Assembly (NCBI GenBank): GCA_019637685.1
Contig: JAHBVF010000037.1
Coordinates: 1 to 64,000, forward strand
Length of the DNA stretch: 64,000 bases
Reading direction: 5' to 3'
From: Caldilineaceae bacterium
GTDB lineage: Bacteria > Chloroflexota > Anaerolineae > Caldilineales > Caldilineaceae
Part shown: positions 49,216 through 57,511 of the stretch, in pieces
How the letters are laid out: each line of letters starts with the position of its first letter
Numbering within the stretch: position 1 is the stretch's first letter
Notes under the pieces: model-generated
Databases searched by the model: none
The model's input: only the letters and a program-made list of their open reading frames with translations
What the model was told of the DNA's origin: nothing
Program-made: the position numbers and the translations under genes

Positions 49216-50304
49216 TCAGCCCACCGACGCTCTTTGCCGCAGGGACCGCACAACCGTCACCGCCACCACCAGCAGTGTGGCCGGGATGACGACGTAGAGC
49301 ATTGCATCGGCAAAGACGGAGAGGCGTACGTTGCGGGTGGCGGCCAGAATCAGATAGGCAGTGTAGGCAATGTAATAGCCCAGAAGCAGCAGCCCTTCCC
49401 AGCGGGAGAGACGGCTGCCCGTGAAAAAGAGAGGCAGGCAGATGGCCGCCACGGCTACCATCACCGGAATGTCGATGGCGATGGCTGTCTCGGAGACGGC
49501 GATGCCGTTGCGGGTGAACAGTCCGCCGATGCCCAATACAGCCAAAATGTTGAAAATGTTGCTGCCCACTACATTGCCGATGGCAATGTCCCGTTCGCCC
49601 CGGATGCTGGCGACGATCGATGTGGCGACCTCCGGCAGGGATGTGCCAATTGCCACAACTGTCAGCCCAATTACCAATTGGCTGACCCCCAATGCTTCGG
49701 CAAAGATCACCGCGCCATCCACCAGCCAACGGGAGCCGAGCGCCAGCCCGCCCAATCCACCTGCCACCAGCAGCAGATCGACCGGCCAGGTACGGGCTGT
49801 TGACGAAGACGCGCCAAATGCGCCTTCGTACTCTGCCTGCACGGCTTTGCTTTCCCGACGGCTCTGATAAACAGTGAAGGCGACGTAGGCCACCAGCCCC
49901 AGGGCCAGAATTGTACATTCCCCGCGGCTCAGGTTGGCATCCTGCACAAAAATCAGAACCAGCACCGACAGGCCAATCATCAGCGGCACATCCCAGCGGA
50001 TCAATTGCTGGGCCACCACCAGCGGTGTGATGAGCGCGGATATTCCCAGAATCAGGAGCACATTGAAAATGTTACTGCCCACCACATTCCCGATCATCAG
50101 TCCTGATTGGCCAGAAAGCGCGGTCTGGACCCCAACCATCAGTTCTGGCGCGCTGGTCCCAAAAGCCACGACCGTCAGCCCCACCACCAGCGGTGAGATG
50201 CCCATCGCCACCGCCAGCCGGGACGCGCCCCGCACCAAAATCTCCGCGCCGCCAATGAGCAGCAGCAGCCCCAACACAAAATAGACAATTGTTGTCAGTT
50301 GCAT
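49216..50304 (-). CDS. calcium/sodium antiporter of the CaCA superfamily (YrbG-like)
   Basis: ATG 50304 gives 362 residues; an in-frame TTG at 50325 is an alternative. There are about ten membrane helices in two inverted halves. Each half has an alpha-repeat: VVAFGTSAPELMVGV with NVVGSNIFNVLLILG, and VVAIGTSLPEVATSI with NVVGSNIFNILAVLG. The Gly-Thr-Ser-x-Pro-Glu acidic residues bind the cation. The protein exchanges calcium for sodium or protons across the membrane. It stands alone. Confidence 0.95.
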   Translation of the reverse strand: MQLTTIVYFVLGLLLLIGGAEILVRGASRLAVAMGISPLVVGLTVVAFGTSAPELMVGVQTALSGQSGLMIGNVVGSNIFNVLLILGISALITPLVVAQQLIRWDVPLMIGLSVLVLIFVQDANLSRGECTILALGLVAYVAFTVYQSRRESKAVQAEYEGAFGASSSTARTWPVDLLLVAGGLGGLALGSRWLVDGAVIFAEALGVSQLVIGLTVVAIGTSLPEVATSIVASIRGERDIAIGNVVGSNIFNILAVLGIGGLFTRNGIAVSETAIAIDIPVMVAVAAICLPLFFTGSRLSRWEGLLLLGYYIAYTAYLILAATRNVRLSVFADAMLYVVIPATLLVVAVTVVRSLRQRASVG

Positions 50305-50499
50305 AGGAAATGAGAGCCTTGTCAAAGTGTGATAAAAAATTCTATTGCAAAAAACGATTCTAACTGCCGATAAAGACTGCTAAACGCCGATGGAAAGAGA
50401 GATACTCTCTCCTGAAATTCCCTGCGTCTCTGCGCCTCCGCGGGAGAAATGTATCTTTTTGCAGCAGACCCATTCGTTTTGCTCTGCTACATCCGCGTT

Positions 50500-50970
50500 C
50501 TATCTTTCCGGCAGGAAACCGGCAGCCGCGGTCAATTCGTCTTCCTTGCGGCGGCGACCCAAGACCCGCATGCGAATGCGCGTCGGGTTGCCCGCGCCGT
50601 CCAGATCGATCTCAGCCTTGCGGGACAGATAGACTGCCTCGCCCTCGCCCGCGCTCAGCCGGGGCCACAGGGAAAAGTAGACCACCTGGGCAGCTTCGTT
50701 GTAGACCGCTTCACCAGAGGGCGTAATCTCCCCCGGCGTGTGTGGTTTGCCTTCGTAGTTCTGGCGCAGCCAGCGGCCTATCCCCAGCCGTTTATTATCG
50801 ACAATCTGTACACCCAGCAGCCGGTAGTTCTCCACAATCGCGTCCACATCCAGCTTAATGCGCTCGTCCGACGGGCTGGCCGGGCGAAAGCGGATTTCGA
50901 TATTGTCCTGCTGTTGCAGCCAAACAGCCCGGAAAGGGACGGTGTAGGCAATAGAGTGGGTTTCGTTCAA
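50500..50970 (-). CDS. DUF2283-like protein
   Basis: The 156-residue product has an N-terminal half of unknown type (DNIEIRFRPASPSDERIKLD). Its C-terminal stretch, GEAVYNEAAQVVYFSLWPR, then AVYLSRKAEIDLDGAGNPTRIRMR, resembles DUF2283, where a Tyr-x-x-x-x-D-x-x-Y-Ile/Phe strand pair ends in D-x-x-G. No catalytic residues stand out. The start ATG 50970 is the first in the frame, with AGGAG close upstream (in AAAGGAGTTCC). Standalone. Confidence 0.55.
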   Translation of the reverse strand: MNETHSIAYTVPFRAVWLQQQDNIEIRFRPASPSDERIKLDVDAIVENYRLLGVQIVDNKRLGIGRWLRQNYEGKPHTPGEITPSGEAVYNEAAQVVYFSLWPRLSAGEGEAVYLSRKAEIDLDGAGNPTRIRMRVLGRRRKEDELTAAAGFLPER

Positions 50971-51046
50971 AAGGGAACTCCTTTGGCGTGCTGCAGATTT
51001 CGCGTTGTGTAGAGCAGCGGTATGGCTGGCTCGTTTTGCTATTCAA

Positions 51047-51135
51047 TACACTGGAAACAAAGTTATTCGACTACAGAAGTTCGACTTTTCTGAAAAGTCG
51101 AACTTCTACGCCCAAAAAACTTTGTTTACAGTGTA
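51047..51135. mobile_element. family-C inverted-repeat element, copy 3 (89 bp)
   Basis: The ends TACACTGGAAACAAAGTT and its inverse AACTTTGTTTACAGTGTA differ at one position. TTCAA is duplicated at 51042-51046 and 51136-51140. The middle is the perfect palindrome AGAAGTTCGACTTTTC ... AAAGTCGAACTTCT. Confidence 0.88.
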
Positions 51136-51139
51136 TTCA

Positions 51140-51375
51140 ATACCTTACCAGTGAAAGTTTTTGTGCAAGAAATCAAAAATTTTTGTATACACGGATGGAA
51201 AGGAACAGAGATCAGAAAAATCCGTGTTCCTTTCCATCCGTGTATACAACCCCTTTGGCTCTGACTTTGCCTGGATAGGAGACACGACTAGCTGACACCG
51301 AGAACAGTGAAAATCATTCACAGATGACGCAGATTTTCACAGATTGAATCCGCTTCCATCCGTCCCATCCGCGTT
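51140..51375. repeat. dispersed repeat, copy 2 (first at 2941-3165)
   Basis: It shares TTACCAGTGAAA, TTTTTGTATACACGGATG, ATCAGAAAAATCCGTGTTCC, CACGACTAGCTGACACCGA-like and GATGACGCAGATTTTCACAG with copy 1. It ends eight bases before the stop of the membrane protein gene. Confidence 0.75.
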
Positions 51376-51382
51376 TACCACT

Positions 51383-52153
51383 CTACACAGCCATTTCTTC
51401 CCGATTGCGCCCAAAAAACGCAATGCGCAGCACACTAACCGCAACCCCGGCCAACCCCACGCCCATCATCCACGGCCCCCAGCCGGGAACCAGCGGCTGA
51501 TCGTAGAGATCGGCCAGCGCGGGCAGAATCCACTGGAACTGGGCCAAGGGAAAGTAGAGGGCCGCAGCCGTCAACGCCAGTACAATTATGCCCGCCAGAC
51601 GCAGGGGCAACAGTGCGGCCAGAGGCGCAATCAATGCCAGCCCCAGACAGCCCAGCATCAGCCCGGTTTGCACGCGGAACTCTGGCGTCAGCAGCAGTCC
51701 AGGCGTCCACGCCGGGGGCAGCAGGTTGAGCGCGGCCACCAGCGCGGCCGCGAATAGTCCCAGGCGCACCACCAGCGGATAGCCCAACGCCCGCTGCCAG
51801 GCAAACAGGCTCAACGCCACACTCACCGCCACCAGAGGCAAATAGAAACCCTCCCGCCAGAGCGCAATGTCGCCCTGCTGCACCGGATAGAGAAACTTCA
51901 CCAGTTCGCCCAAATCCAGCCCGATGACTACCAGCCCCGCGGCCCGGTGGGGAACCCACGGCCCAAAGTAGCCGACGAGGACGAGCAGCGCGGAGAGGGG
52001 GAGAAGAAAAATAGTGAATGCGGCATCCTGAACCTGTCGAAGGGGTGAATAGTGAATTGAGAATTGTGATGGAGGGGTAGTGCCATCGGTCGTATGATTC
52101 ACATCGCCGGGTGGTGACGCCCCAATCCCCAATCCCCAGTCTCTACTCCCCAC
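51383..52153 (-). CDS. multi-helix membrane protein of unknown function
   Basis: The 256-residue frame has about six membrane helices from residue 45 (AFTIFLLPLSALLVLVGYFG) to 240. The start is unclear. The only in-frame ATG/GTG before the first helix is GTG 52153, just after the thioesterase stop and with GGAGG before it, but the first 40 codons run through repeat-like spacer sequence (ATTGGGGATTGGGG and CTTCGACAGGTTCAGG). Either repeats now supply the N-terminus or a rare start is used. No family is recognised. Confidence 0.6.
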   Translation of the reverse strand: MGSRDWGLGIGASPPGDVNHTTDGTTPPSQFSIHYSPLRQVQDAAFTIFLLPLSALLVLVGYFGPWVPHRAAGLVVIGLDLGELVKFLYPVQQGDIALWREGFYLPLVAVSVALSLFAWQRALGYPLVVRLGLFAAALVAALNLLPPAWTPGLLLTPEFRVQTGLMLGCLGLALIAPLAALLPLRLAGIIVLALTAAALYFPLAQFQWILPALADLYDQPLVPGWGPWMMGVGLAGVAVSVLRIAFFGRNREEMAV

Positions 52154-52156
52154 TCC

Positions 52157-52627
52157 CTAATTCCTCCCCACCCGCTCCAACCGCAACCGCTGGCGTTCCT
52201 GGCCCTCGGCAAAGCGGCGGCGCTCCGCGTCGGTGGTCAATTCCAGTTTGGGCACTTCTGTGGGTTGGCCCTTCTCGTCCAGGGCCACATAAATGAAGAA
52301 AGCGCTATTTGTGTGGGTGATCTCGCCGGTGAGCAGATTTTCCGCCTCCACCCGCACCTGCACTTCCATCGACGTGCGCCCCACGTAGGTAATACGTCCG
52401 CGCAGGTTGAGAAGTTGCCCCAATCGCACTGGCTCGTGAAAGGTCATACTGTCGACGGCCACAGTGACACTGGGCCGTCGCGCGTGGCGCGCCGCCACAA
52501 TCCCGCCGCACTCATCACACAGCTTCAGAATCACCCCGCCGTGGACATTGCCCAGGCTGTTGGAATGTTCCGGGTTCATAAATTGGTTCAAAAACGTCTC
52601 AGACGCACTGATTAGTTTGGTTTCCAT
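52157..52627 (-). CDS. hotdog-fold acyl-CoA thioesterase
   Basis: The 156 residues match the acyl-CoA hydrolase hotdog family (YciA/ACOT type): PEHSNSLGNVHGGVILKLCDE near 19-39, with the helix-starting N-x-H-G-G, then ARRPSVTVAVDSMTFHEPVRLG, GRTSMEVQVRVEAENLLTGE and TNSAFFIYVALDEKG. Such enzymes hydrolyse acyl-CoA thioesters to the free acid. The membrane protein gene may start three bases after its stop. Confidence 0.92.
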   Translation of the reverse strand: METKLISASETFLNQFMNPEHSNSLGNVHGGVILKLCDECGGIVAARHARRPSVTVAVDSMTFHEPVRLGQLLNLRGRITYVGRTSMEVQVRVEAENLLTGEITHTNSAFFIYVALDEKGQPTEVPKLELTTDAERRRFAEGQERQRLRLERVGRN

Positions 52628-52645
52628 TCTTTTTACCCCAATATC

Positions 52646-52697
52646 GCCACAAAGGCACGAAGGAAAAGTGCTTTTTACGCGTTCGTGTCTTTGTGGC
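52646..52697. terminator. hairpin between GNAT and thioesterase genes
   Basis: GCCACAAAGGCACGAA (52646-52661) pairs with TTCGTGTCTTTGTGGC (52682-52697), one G-U. It ends exactly at the stop codon of the GNAT gene on the minus strand. Confidence 0.6.
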
Positions 52698-53311
52698 TAA
52701 AGTCCACCCAAAGAGAGTATCATATCACAGCACGCCTGCTCGTCCCCATTGACAAAACGCCCTGCGTGGCGGAACCCGTTCTTCTCATAAAAGCGGATGG
52801 CCCGGCTATTGTCCGCCAGCACCCCACCCCACAGAATCACCCGGCTGCGGCCAAAACGCCGCACAATTTCCCAAAGAGCAGGCAGCAACAGCGATCCCAC
52901 GCCCCGATTCTGCCAGCCATCGGCCAGCGTTGGCCCAAAGCGGCAGTCGGTCTTCTGCTCCAGCGCCAGGCCATAATTCGCATAGCGAGAAATGTCCCCG
53001 GAAGTCAGATCGAAGCTGAATTCCATCAGACCCACAATCGCCGCCTCGGCTCCCCTCGTCTCCACAACGGCAAAGCGGAGTTTGTCATAGCGGGCGATGG
53101 CCTCGCACAATTCTTGCGCAGCATCCCGGCCATAGCCGGAAAAAGTGCTCAGGCGGCGGCTTTCGGCGGACAGGCCGAGGAGAAAGCGCGCCAACATCTC
53201 CCCATCGCTGGAAAGCAAGGGGCGCAAAATCAACTGTTCGCCCGTCGCCGTCCAGAGGGGAGTGGCAAAATCCATCGGGTTCTGTGCCACCTCTGCCAAT
53301 GTGAGTGTCAT
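52697..53311 (-). CDS. GNAT-family N-acetyltransferase
   Basis: ATG 53311 follows AGGAATTGAGA (204 aa); the frame upstream passes through a spacer. LILRPLLSSDGEMLARFL near 28-45 is the first strand and helix. The acetyl-CoA loop is DGWQNRGVGSLLLPAL near 132-147, and NSRAIRFYEKNGFRHAG near 170 is the typical last helix. It resembles acetyltransferases found fused to CoA ligases (AcuA/Pat-type text LSAESRRLSTFSGY), so protein acetylation is possible. Acceptor unknown. Confidence 0.88.
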   Translation of the reverse strand: MTLTLAEVAQNPMDFATPLWTATGEQLILRPLLSSDGEMLARFLLGLSAESRRLSTFSGYGRDAAQELCEAIARYDKLRFAVVETRGAEAAIVGLMEFSFDLTSGDISRYANYGLALEQKTDCRFGPTLADGWQNRGVGSLLLPALWEIVRRFGRSRVILWGGVLADNSRAIRFYEKNGFRHAGRFVNGDEQACCDMILSLGGL

Positions 53312-53414
53312 TCTCAATTCCTCATCGCTGCTTCCGCTCTGCGTCTCTGCGGGAGCGTCTATTTTCTGTTTATCCGACAGTTTGCGGCATAGGAGCACAA
53401 ATCGTGTCAATCCA

Positions 53415-53535
53415 GTCAGAGAGCGTCGGTTGAGCTTGTCGAAGCCAACGGCCTAAAAGATGCCTGCTCGCTGACCCGCTCCTGGGTTTCGACCCTTCGG
53501 CAGGCTCAGGACACCGCAGCCTCAACCGGCGTTGC
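53415..53535. repeat. TCGGTTGAGCTTGTCGAA / CCTCAACCGGCG inverted repeat
   Basis: Inverted pieces around GGTTTCGACCCTTCGGCAGG. This belongs to a dispersed intergenic family that also occurs at 28741-28847 and shares its CTCAACCGGCG arm with family A. Confidence 0.6.
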
Positions 53536-53539
53536 TAGC

Positions 53540-54679
53540 CTATTCCATCGCCTTCGTGTAGGCAGCGACCAACTGCTGCGCGCTGCGCTCCCACGTGAAT
53601 TTCCGCGCGTTGACACTACCCGCCTCTGCCAATGCCGCGCGATACGCTCCATCCGTCGCCAGCCGCACAATCCCCGCCCCAATACTCTCCACCGACTCCG
53701 CGTCCACATACAGCGCGCCGTCCCCGCCCGCTTCGGGCAGACAGGAATTGTCCCCGGTCAGCACCGCCACGCCACAGGCCTGGGCTTCCAGAATCGGCAA
53801 CCCAAACCCTTCGTATAGCGAAGGGTAGGCGAAAAACTCAGCCGCACAAAAGAGCGCGGGCAGGTCCGCGTCGTCCACAAAGCCGGGGAAGATCACATCC
53901 GCTTCCAGCCCTAATTCTTGCACAGTGGCAAAGATTTCGTCGTAGAGCCAGCCTTTGCTGCCGCCGATCACCAGCCGGTGGGGGAGGTGGGCTTCGTTGC
54001 GGGCCGCGTGGAAAGCCCGGATCAGCCGGGCAAAGTTTTTGCGCGGTTCCAGTTTGCTCAACCCCAGAATAAACGGACGTTCGCCGATGGCGTATTTGGC
54101 CCGCACGGCCCGTTGCGTGTCCGGGTTCGTTTCCGGCTGAAAGTGGCCGCGATCCACCGCGCCCTGCACGACGCTTATCCGCTCGCCAGGAATCTGCCAC
54201 AATTCCTGCAGATCGTCCGCGGTGTGTCGGCTGTCGGCAATGATGTGGTCCGCGCGTTTGACCGAACGGGGCACGACGACGTTCAGATAGCGGTGCAGGC
54301 TGGGCATAGCCGCGTCGGGATAGCGGATAAAGGCCAGGTCGTGGACGGTCACCACCCGACGGCGAGCCGACGCCGGCGGCAGAACAAAATCCGTGGCGTG
54401 GAGCAGATCGGCCCGCCCACCGGCAAACCAGTCTGCGCGGGGGAAAGGCAGATTCAGCCGATGCCAGACGCGGATGAGCGTACGCTCGCTGAGCAGCGGG
54501 ATTGTATGCAGAGGCAGCGGCGCGTCGTCCCGTTCCGCCTGGCTTACCTGCCCAGCCACGAAGAGACGGATGTCGTAGCCCGGATTGGCCGCCAGCAGCG
54601 CCCGCACCTGTCCCCGGATAATGCGCCCAATGCCCGCGCGCTGGCGAATGGCAGGAGTATAGTCGATGAGAATCTTCAT
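53540..54679 (-). CDS. glycosyltransferase family 4
   Basis: The 379 residues form a GT-B enzyme: MKILIDYTPAIRQRAGIGR at the start with the Gly-rich acceptor loop, LLHATDFVLPP, VVTVHDLAF, ILGLSKLEPRKNFARLIRAF near 202-221, VIFPGFVDDADLPALF and the GT4 E-x7-E motif in YPSLYEGFGLPILEAQACG near 285-303. It resembles mannosyltransferases acting on lipid-linked or surface glycans. It is separated from the enolase-like gene by a 197-bp gap with no visible feature. Confidence 0.94.
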   Translation of the reverse strand: MKILIDYTPAIRQRAGIGRIIRGQVRALLAANPGYDIRLFVAGQVSQAERDDAPLPLHTIPLLSERTLIRVWHRLNLPFPRADWFAGGRADLLHATDFVLPPASARRRVVTVHDLAFIRYPDAAMPSLHRYLNVVVPRSVKRADHIIADSRHTADDLQELWQIPGERISVVQGAVDRGHFQPETNPDTQRAVRAKYAIGERPFILGLSKLEPRKNFARLIRAFHAARNEAHLPHRLVIGGSKGWLYDEIFATVQELGLEADVIFPGFVDDADLPALFCAAEFFAYPSLYEGFGLPILEAQACGVAVLTGDNSCLPEAGGDGALYVDAESVESIGAGIVRLATDGAYRAALAEAGSVNARKFTWERSAQQLVAAYTKAME

Positions 54680-54876
54680 AGGTGAACGGGCAAATGGATG
54701 AATGGACGATTGGGTGATTGTACCCGATGGGGGCCAGGTTGGGGAATCGGATGGAAGGAGATTGTGGATTCAGCGGGGCTGGCATCGCTGGGTTTGCCCA
54801 GCCCCGCGTAGGCGAAAGTGGAAGGCAGCTATCGGACGGTGCAAGGCTTTTTTCATAGCGTGAGACTGTCACCCCT

Positions 54877-56154
54877 TCATCCCGCCATCTTCAGCCCCGT
54901 CTCCGCCTCAATCGCCAACAGCCGGTTATATTTCGCCAGCCGTTCGGATTGGGTAATGGAGCCGACTTTCAGGTGGCCGCCGGACCAGCCAACAGCCAGA
55001 TCGGCCAGCCAATCGTCTTCGGTCTCGCCGCTGCGCGCGCTGACTGTCACGTGCCAGCCCGCGGCCTGGGCCATCCGGCAGGAATCCGCGGCCTCGCTGA
55101 GTGTCCCAATCTGGTTGACTTTGAGCAGCAGCGCGTCCGCTGCGCCCGTGTCAACCGCGCGGCGGATGCGGGTCGGGTTCGTACACAAGAAATCGTCCCC
55201 CAACACCAGTGCCCGCCCGCGGATGGCTCGACGCAGTACAGGCCAGTTGGCCCAATCCTCCTCGGCCAACCCATCTTCCACACTCACAATCGGGTAGCGT
55301 TCCAGCCAGCCGGTCAGATGGCGAATCATCCCCGCGCTGTCCAGGGGTTCCCCGCCCAGGTGATAGCGCCCGCCTGTATCGTTACCACTGTAGAAATGGC
55401 TGGACGCCACGTCCAGCGCCAGCGCGACCTCCTGCCCCGGTGTGTAGCCTGCCCGTTCGATAGCCACCACCGCATCCCCCAGCATCGCCTCCGCGTCGGG
55501 GAAAGGCGGGGCCAGCCCGCCCTCGTCCGCGGTCAGCGCGCGCATCCCATACTTCTCCAGGCAGAGGTCCGCGGCGGATTGATAGACCGCGTAGGTGGTC
55601 GCCATCGCCTCGTCCACAGTTTTGGCCGCAATGGGAACGACCAGCACGTCCTGAATCGGCACCTGTCCGCCCGCGTGCTTGCCCCCGCTGAATAAATTGA
55701 TGGTGGGTCGAGGCAACGTTTCTGCCTTTTTGCCCGGTGTGTGGATGGCCGCGAAGTGCTGGTAGAGGGGGATGCCCTGTTCGGCGGCTGTGGCGCGGGC
55801 AAAGGCCAGGGAAACAGCCAGCAGCGCGTTGGCGCCCAGCCGGGATTTGTTGGGCGTGCCGTCCAGGCTGATCAGTGCCTGGTCCAGGGCTGATTGATGG
55901 GCGAAATTCTGGCCCCCCAATGCACCGGCGATCTCCCCCCGCACATTGCCCACAGCTTGGCGGCAGCCCAGCCCCCGGTAGCGGGACGGGTCCCGATCCC
56001 GCAGTTCCAGCGCCTCGGCCGCGCCTGTGGACGCGCCGGAAGGCACAGAAGCCATCCCCGCCGCGCCGCTGGCCAGCGTGCAGGTGGCGCGCACAGTGGG
56101 CCTTCCCCGGCTGTCCAGAATTTCCAGCGCATCCAAACTGTGAATCGTCGGCAT
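54877..56154 (-). CDS. divergent enolase paralogue
   Basis: ATG 56154 follows AAAGGA at seven bases (425 aa, normal enolase length). Most of the active site is kept: His160 (GGKHAGG), Glu211 (ADEGGLAP), Asp248 (ALDVASS), Glu293 (SVEDGL), Asp320/321 (LGDDF), Lys345 (LLKVNQIG), Arg374-Ser375 and Lys396. Two changes are clear. The His of the S-H-R-S-G-E-T-E-D loop is Ala373. The Glu of the usual Q-E-F-M is Asp169. It may be a weak enolase or act on a related acid. The flanking 2-hydroxyacid dehydrogenase on the same strand suggests a shared pathway. Confidence 0.88.
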   Translation of the reverse strand: MPTIHSLDALEILDSRGRPTVRATCTLASGAAGMASVPSGASTGAAEALELRDRDPSRYRGLGCRQAVGNVRGEIAGALGGQNFAHQSALDQALISLDGTPNKSRLGANALLAVSLAFARATAAEQGIPLYQHFAAIHTPGKKAETLPRPTINLFSGGKHAGGQVPIQDVLVVPIAAKTVDEAMATTYAVYQSAADLCLEKYGMRALTADEGGLAPPFPDAEAMLGDAVVAIERAGYTPGQEVALALDVASSHFYSGNDTGGRYHLGGEPLDSAGMIRHLTGWLERYPIVSVEDGLAEEDWANWPVLRRAIRGRALVLGDDFLCTNPTRIRRAVDTGAADALLLKVNQIGTLSEAADSCRMAQAAGWHVTVSARSGETEDDWLADLAVGWSGGHLKVGSITQSERLAKYNRLLAIEAETGLKMAG

Positions 56155-56227
56155 ATTTTTTCCTTTGTGTTTTTGTGTCTTGGTGGTTTGTTCTCGTTCC
56201 CACGCGGGAGCGATGGGCACAAGCGTT

Positions 56228-56328
56228 AGGCTTTTCCAACAAATAAATTCCCCAAATTGATTTGGAAAAGCCCAAGCCGTTCAGGGAAATTGTCGCCGGA
56301 TCGGGGATTTGTTTTCTTTGAACGGCCT
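56228..56328 (-). repeat. 101-bp double-hairpin module, copy A (3' of 2-hydroxyacid dehydrogenase gene)
   Basis: Identical base for base to 62295-62395 (inverted in the window). It contains GGCTTTTCCAA ... TTTGGAAAAGCC and GCCGTTCA ... TGAACGGC stems. Relative to the gene before it (minus strand), it starts at the stop codon itself. Confidence 0.92.
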
Positions 56329-57317
56329 TAAACCCGGCAATTCGCCTGGCCCAGCACTTCCGGGTTGACGATATGCGCTGGCCGTTTCCCCTGTAGCACA
56401 TCCGCCACATTTTGCGCTGCCTTCTGCTGCAACTCGGCAATTGAAGCATCCGAGTAAAAGGCCGCGTGGGGTGTGACAGTTACATTGGGCAAGGCCAGCA
56501 GCGGGTGATCCGGCGGCGGCGGCTCCTGGGCCAACACATCCAGCCCCGCCCCGGCAATCCAGCCTTCCCTGAGCGCGTGTACCAGTGCTGTCTCGTCGAT
56601 CAGCCCGCCCCGGCTGGTGTTGATCAGCACTGCATTGGGCTTCATCCGGCGCAGGGCTGCTCTGTCGATCAGTCCACTGGTCTCATCGGTCAGCGGCGCG
56701 TGGAGAGAAACGTAATCAGCGCGTGCCAGCAGATCGTCCAGACGATCTACCGCTTCCACGCCGTTTGCCAGCCGACCGGGTGTCAGGCGCGGCGTGTAGG
56801 CGATAATGTCCAGCCCAAATCCCTGGGCTTTGGGAACCAGCGCCCGGGCACTGTTGCCGTAGCCCACCAGCCCCAGCGTCTGCCCGCGCAGCCGGGGAAT
56901 GATCTGGCCCGTATCCCGCTGCCAGCGTCCGGCTCGGCTGGCCGCGGCCTGGGGGACAATCTGGCGGGCCGTTGCCAACAGCAGAGCCATCGCGTGGTCA
57001 GAGACTTCCTCCGCGCAGAAGTCGGGCACATTCGTCACCAGAATGCCCAGTTCCGTGGCCCGTTGGATGGGGATATTGTCCAGGCCGATGCCGTAGCGGC
57101 TGACGAGCTGGCAGTGGGTTGCGGCCTCCAGCGCGGCCGGGGGGATCTGTGCCCAGCAGGTGAGAATGGCGTGGGCCTGGGGAGCCAGGCGGATGATGTC
57201 CTCCGCGCTGCCGGTCTCAGCCACCATCAGTTGTGCGCCGACGGCTGCCAGGATCTGTCGTTCGATTTCTACATCAGGCCAAGCGTAATCAGTGATGAGG
57301 ACGCTATAGGTGGACAC
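56328..57317 (-). CDS. D-isomer-specific 2-hydroxyacid dehydrogenase
   Basis: GTG 57317 has AGAGGAG six bases upstream; the in-frame ATG at 57350 has none (329 aa). The nucleotide loop is GLVGYGNSA at 149-157. The catalytic Arg lies in NTSRGGLID, Glu in DVLAQEPP and His in VTPHAAFYSD. VSRYGIGLDNIPI is typical of the phosphoglycerate/CtBP-like branch. It reduces a 2-keto acid with NAD(P)H or the reverse. Substrate unknown. The adjacent enolase-like gene hints at a three-carbon or sugar-acid substrate. Confidence 0.93.
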   Translation of the reverse strand: MSTYSVLITDYAWPDVEIERQILAAVGAQLMVAETGSAEDIIRLAPQAHAILTCWAQIPPAALEAATHCQLVSRYGIGLDNIPIQRATELGILVTNVPDFCAEEVSDHAMALLLATARQIVPQAAASRAGRWQRDTGQIIPRLRGQTLGLVGYGNSARALVPKAQGFGLDIIAYTPRLTPGRLANGVEAVDRLDDLLARADYVSLHAPLTDETSGLIDRAALRRMKPNAVLINTSRGGLIDETALVHALREGWIAGAGLDVLAQEPPPPDHPLLALPNVTVTPHAAFYSDASIAELQQKAAQNVADVLQGKRPAHIVNPEVLGQANCRV

Positions 57318-57402
57318 GGGTTCTCCTCTGTGCAGTGTTTCCATCTGCAAGTATCCTACACGGCTTTTGTGTGGCTGGCAAAGCCTGTAGAGGGATAAAC
57401 AA

Positions 57403-57432
57403 TTGTCGCTCGCCTTGGGCTTGGGCTATAAT
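57403..57432 (+). promoter_or_regulatory. promoter of the CapA-like gene
   Basis: TTGTCG (57403-57408), 18 bases, TATAAT (57427-57432), about 70 bases before ATG 57512. Confidence 0.7.
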
Positions 57433-57511
57433 ATGTCGGGCCGTTTCGTCTGTGCGGAGCGACTTATTTTCGCGAATTGAATTGTGAATTATCCAGTGAA
57501 GGTCGCACACA

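Larger units (their letters stand above)
50971..51382. other. 412-bp repeat-filled spacer
   Basis: It contains family-C copy 3 (51047-51135) followed directly by the second copy of the 2941-3165 repeat. Nothing else is seen. Confidence 0.7.
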
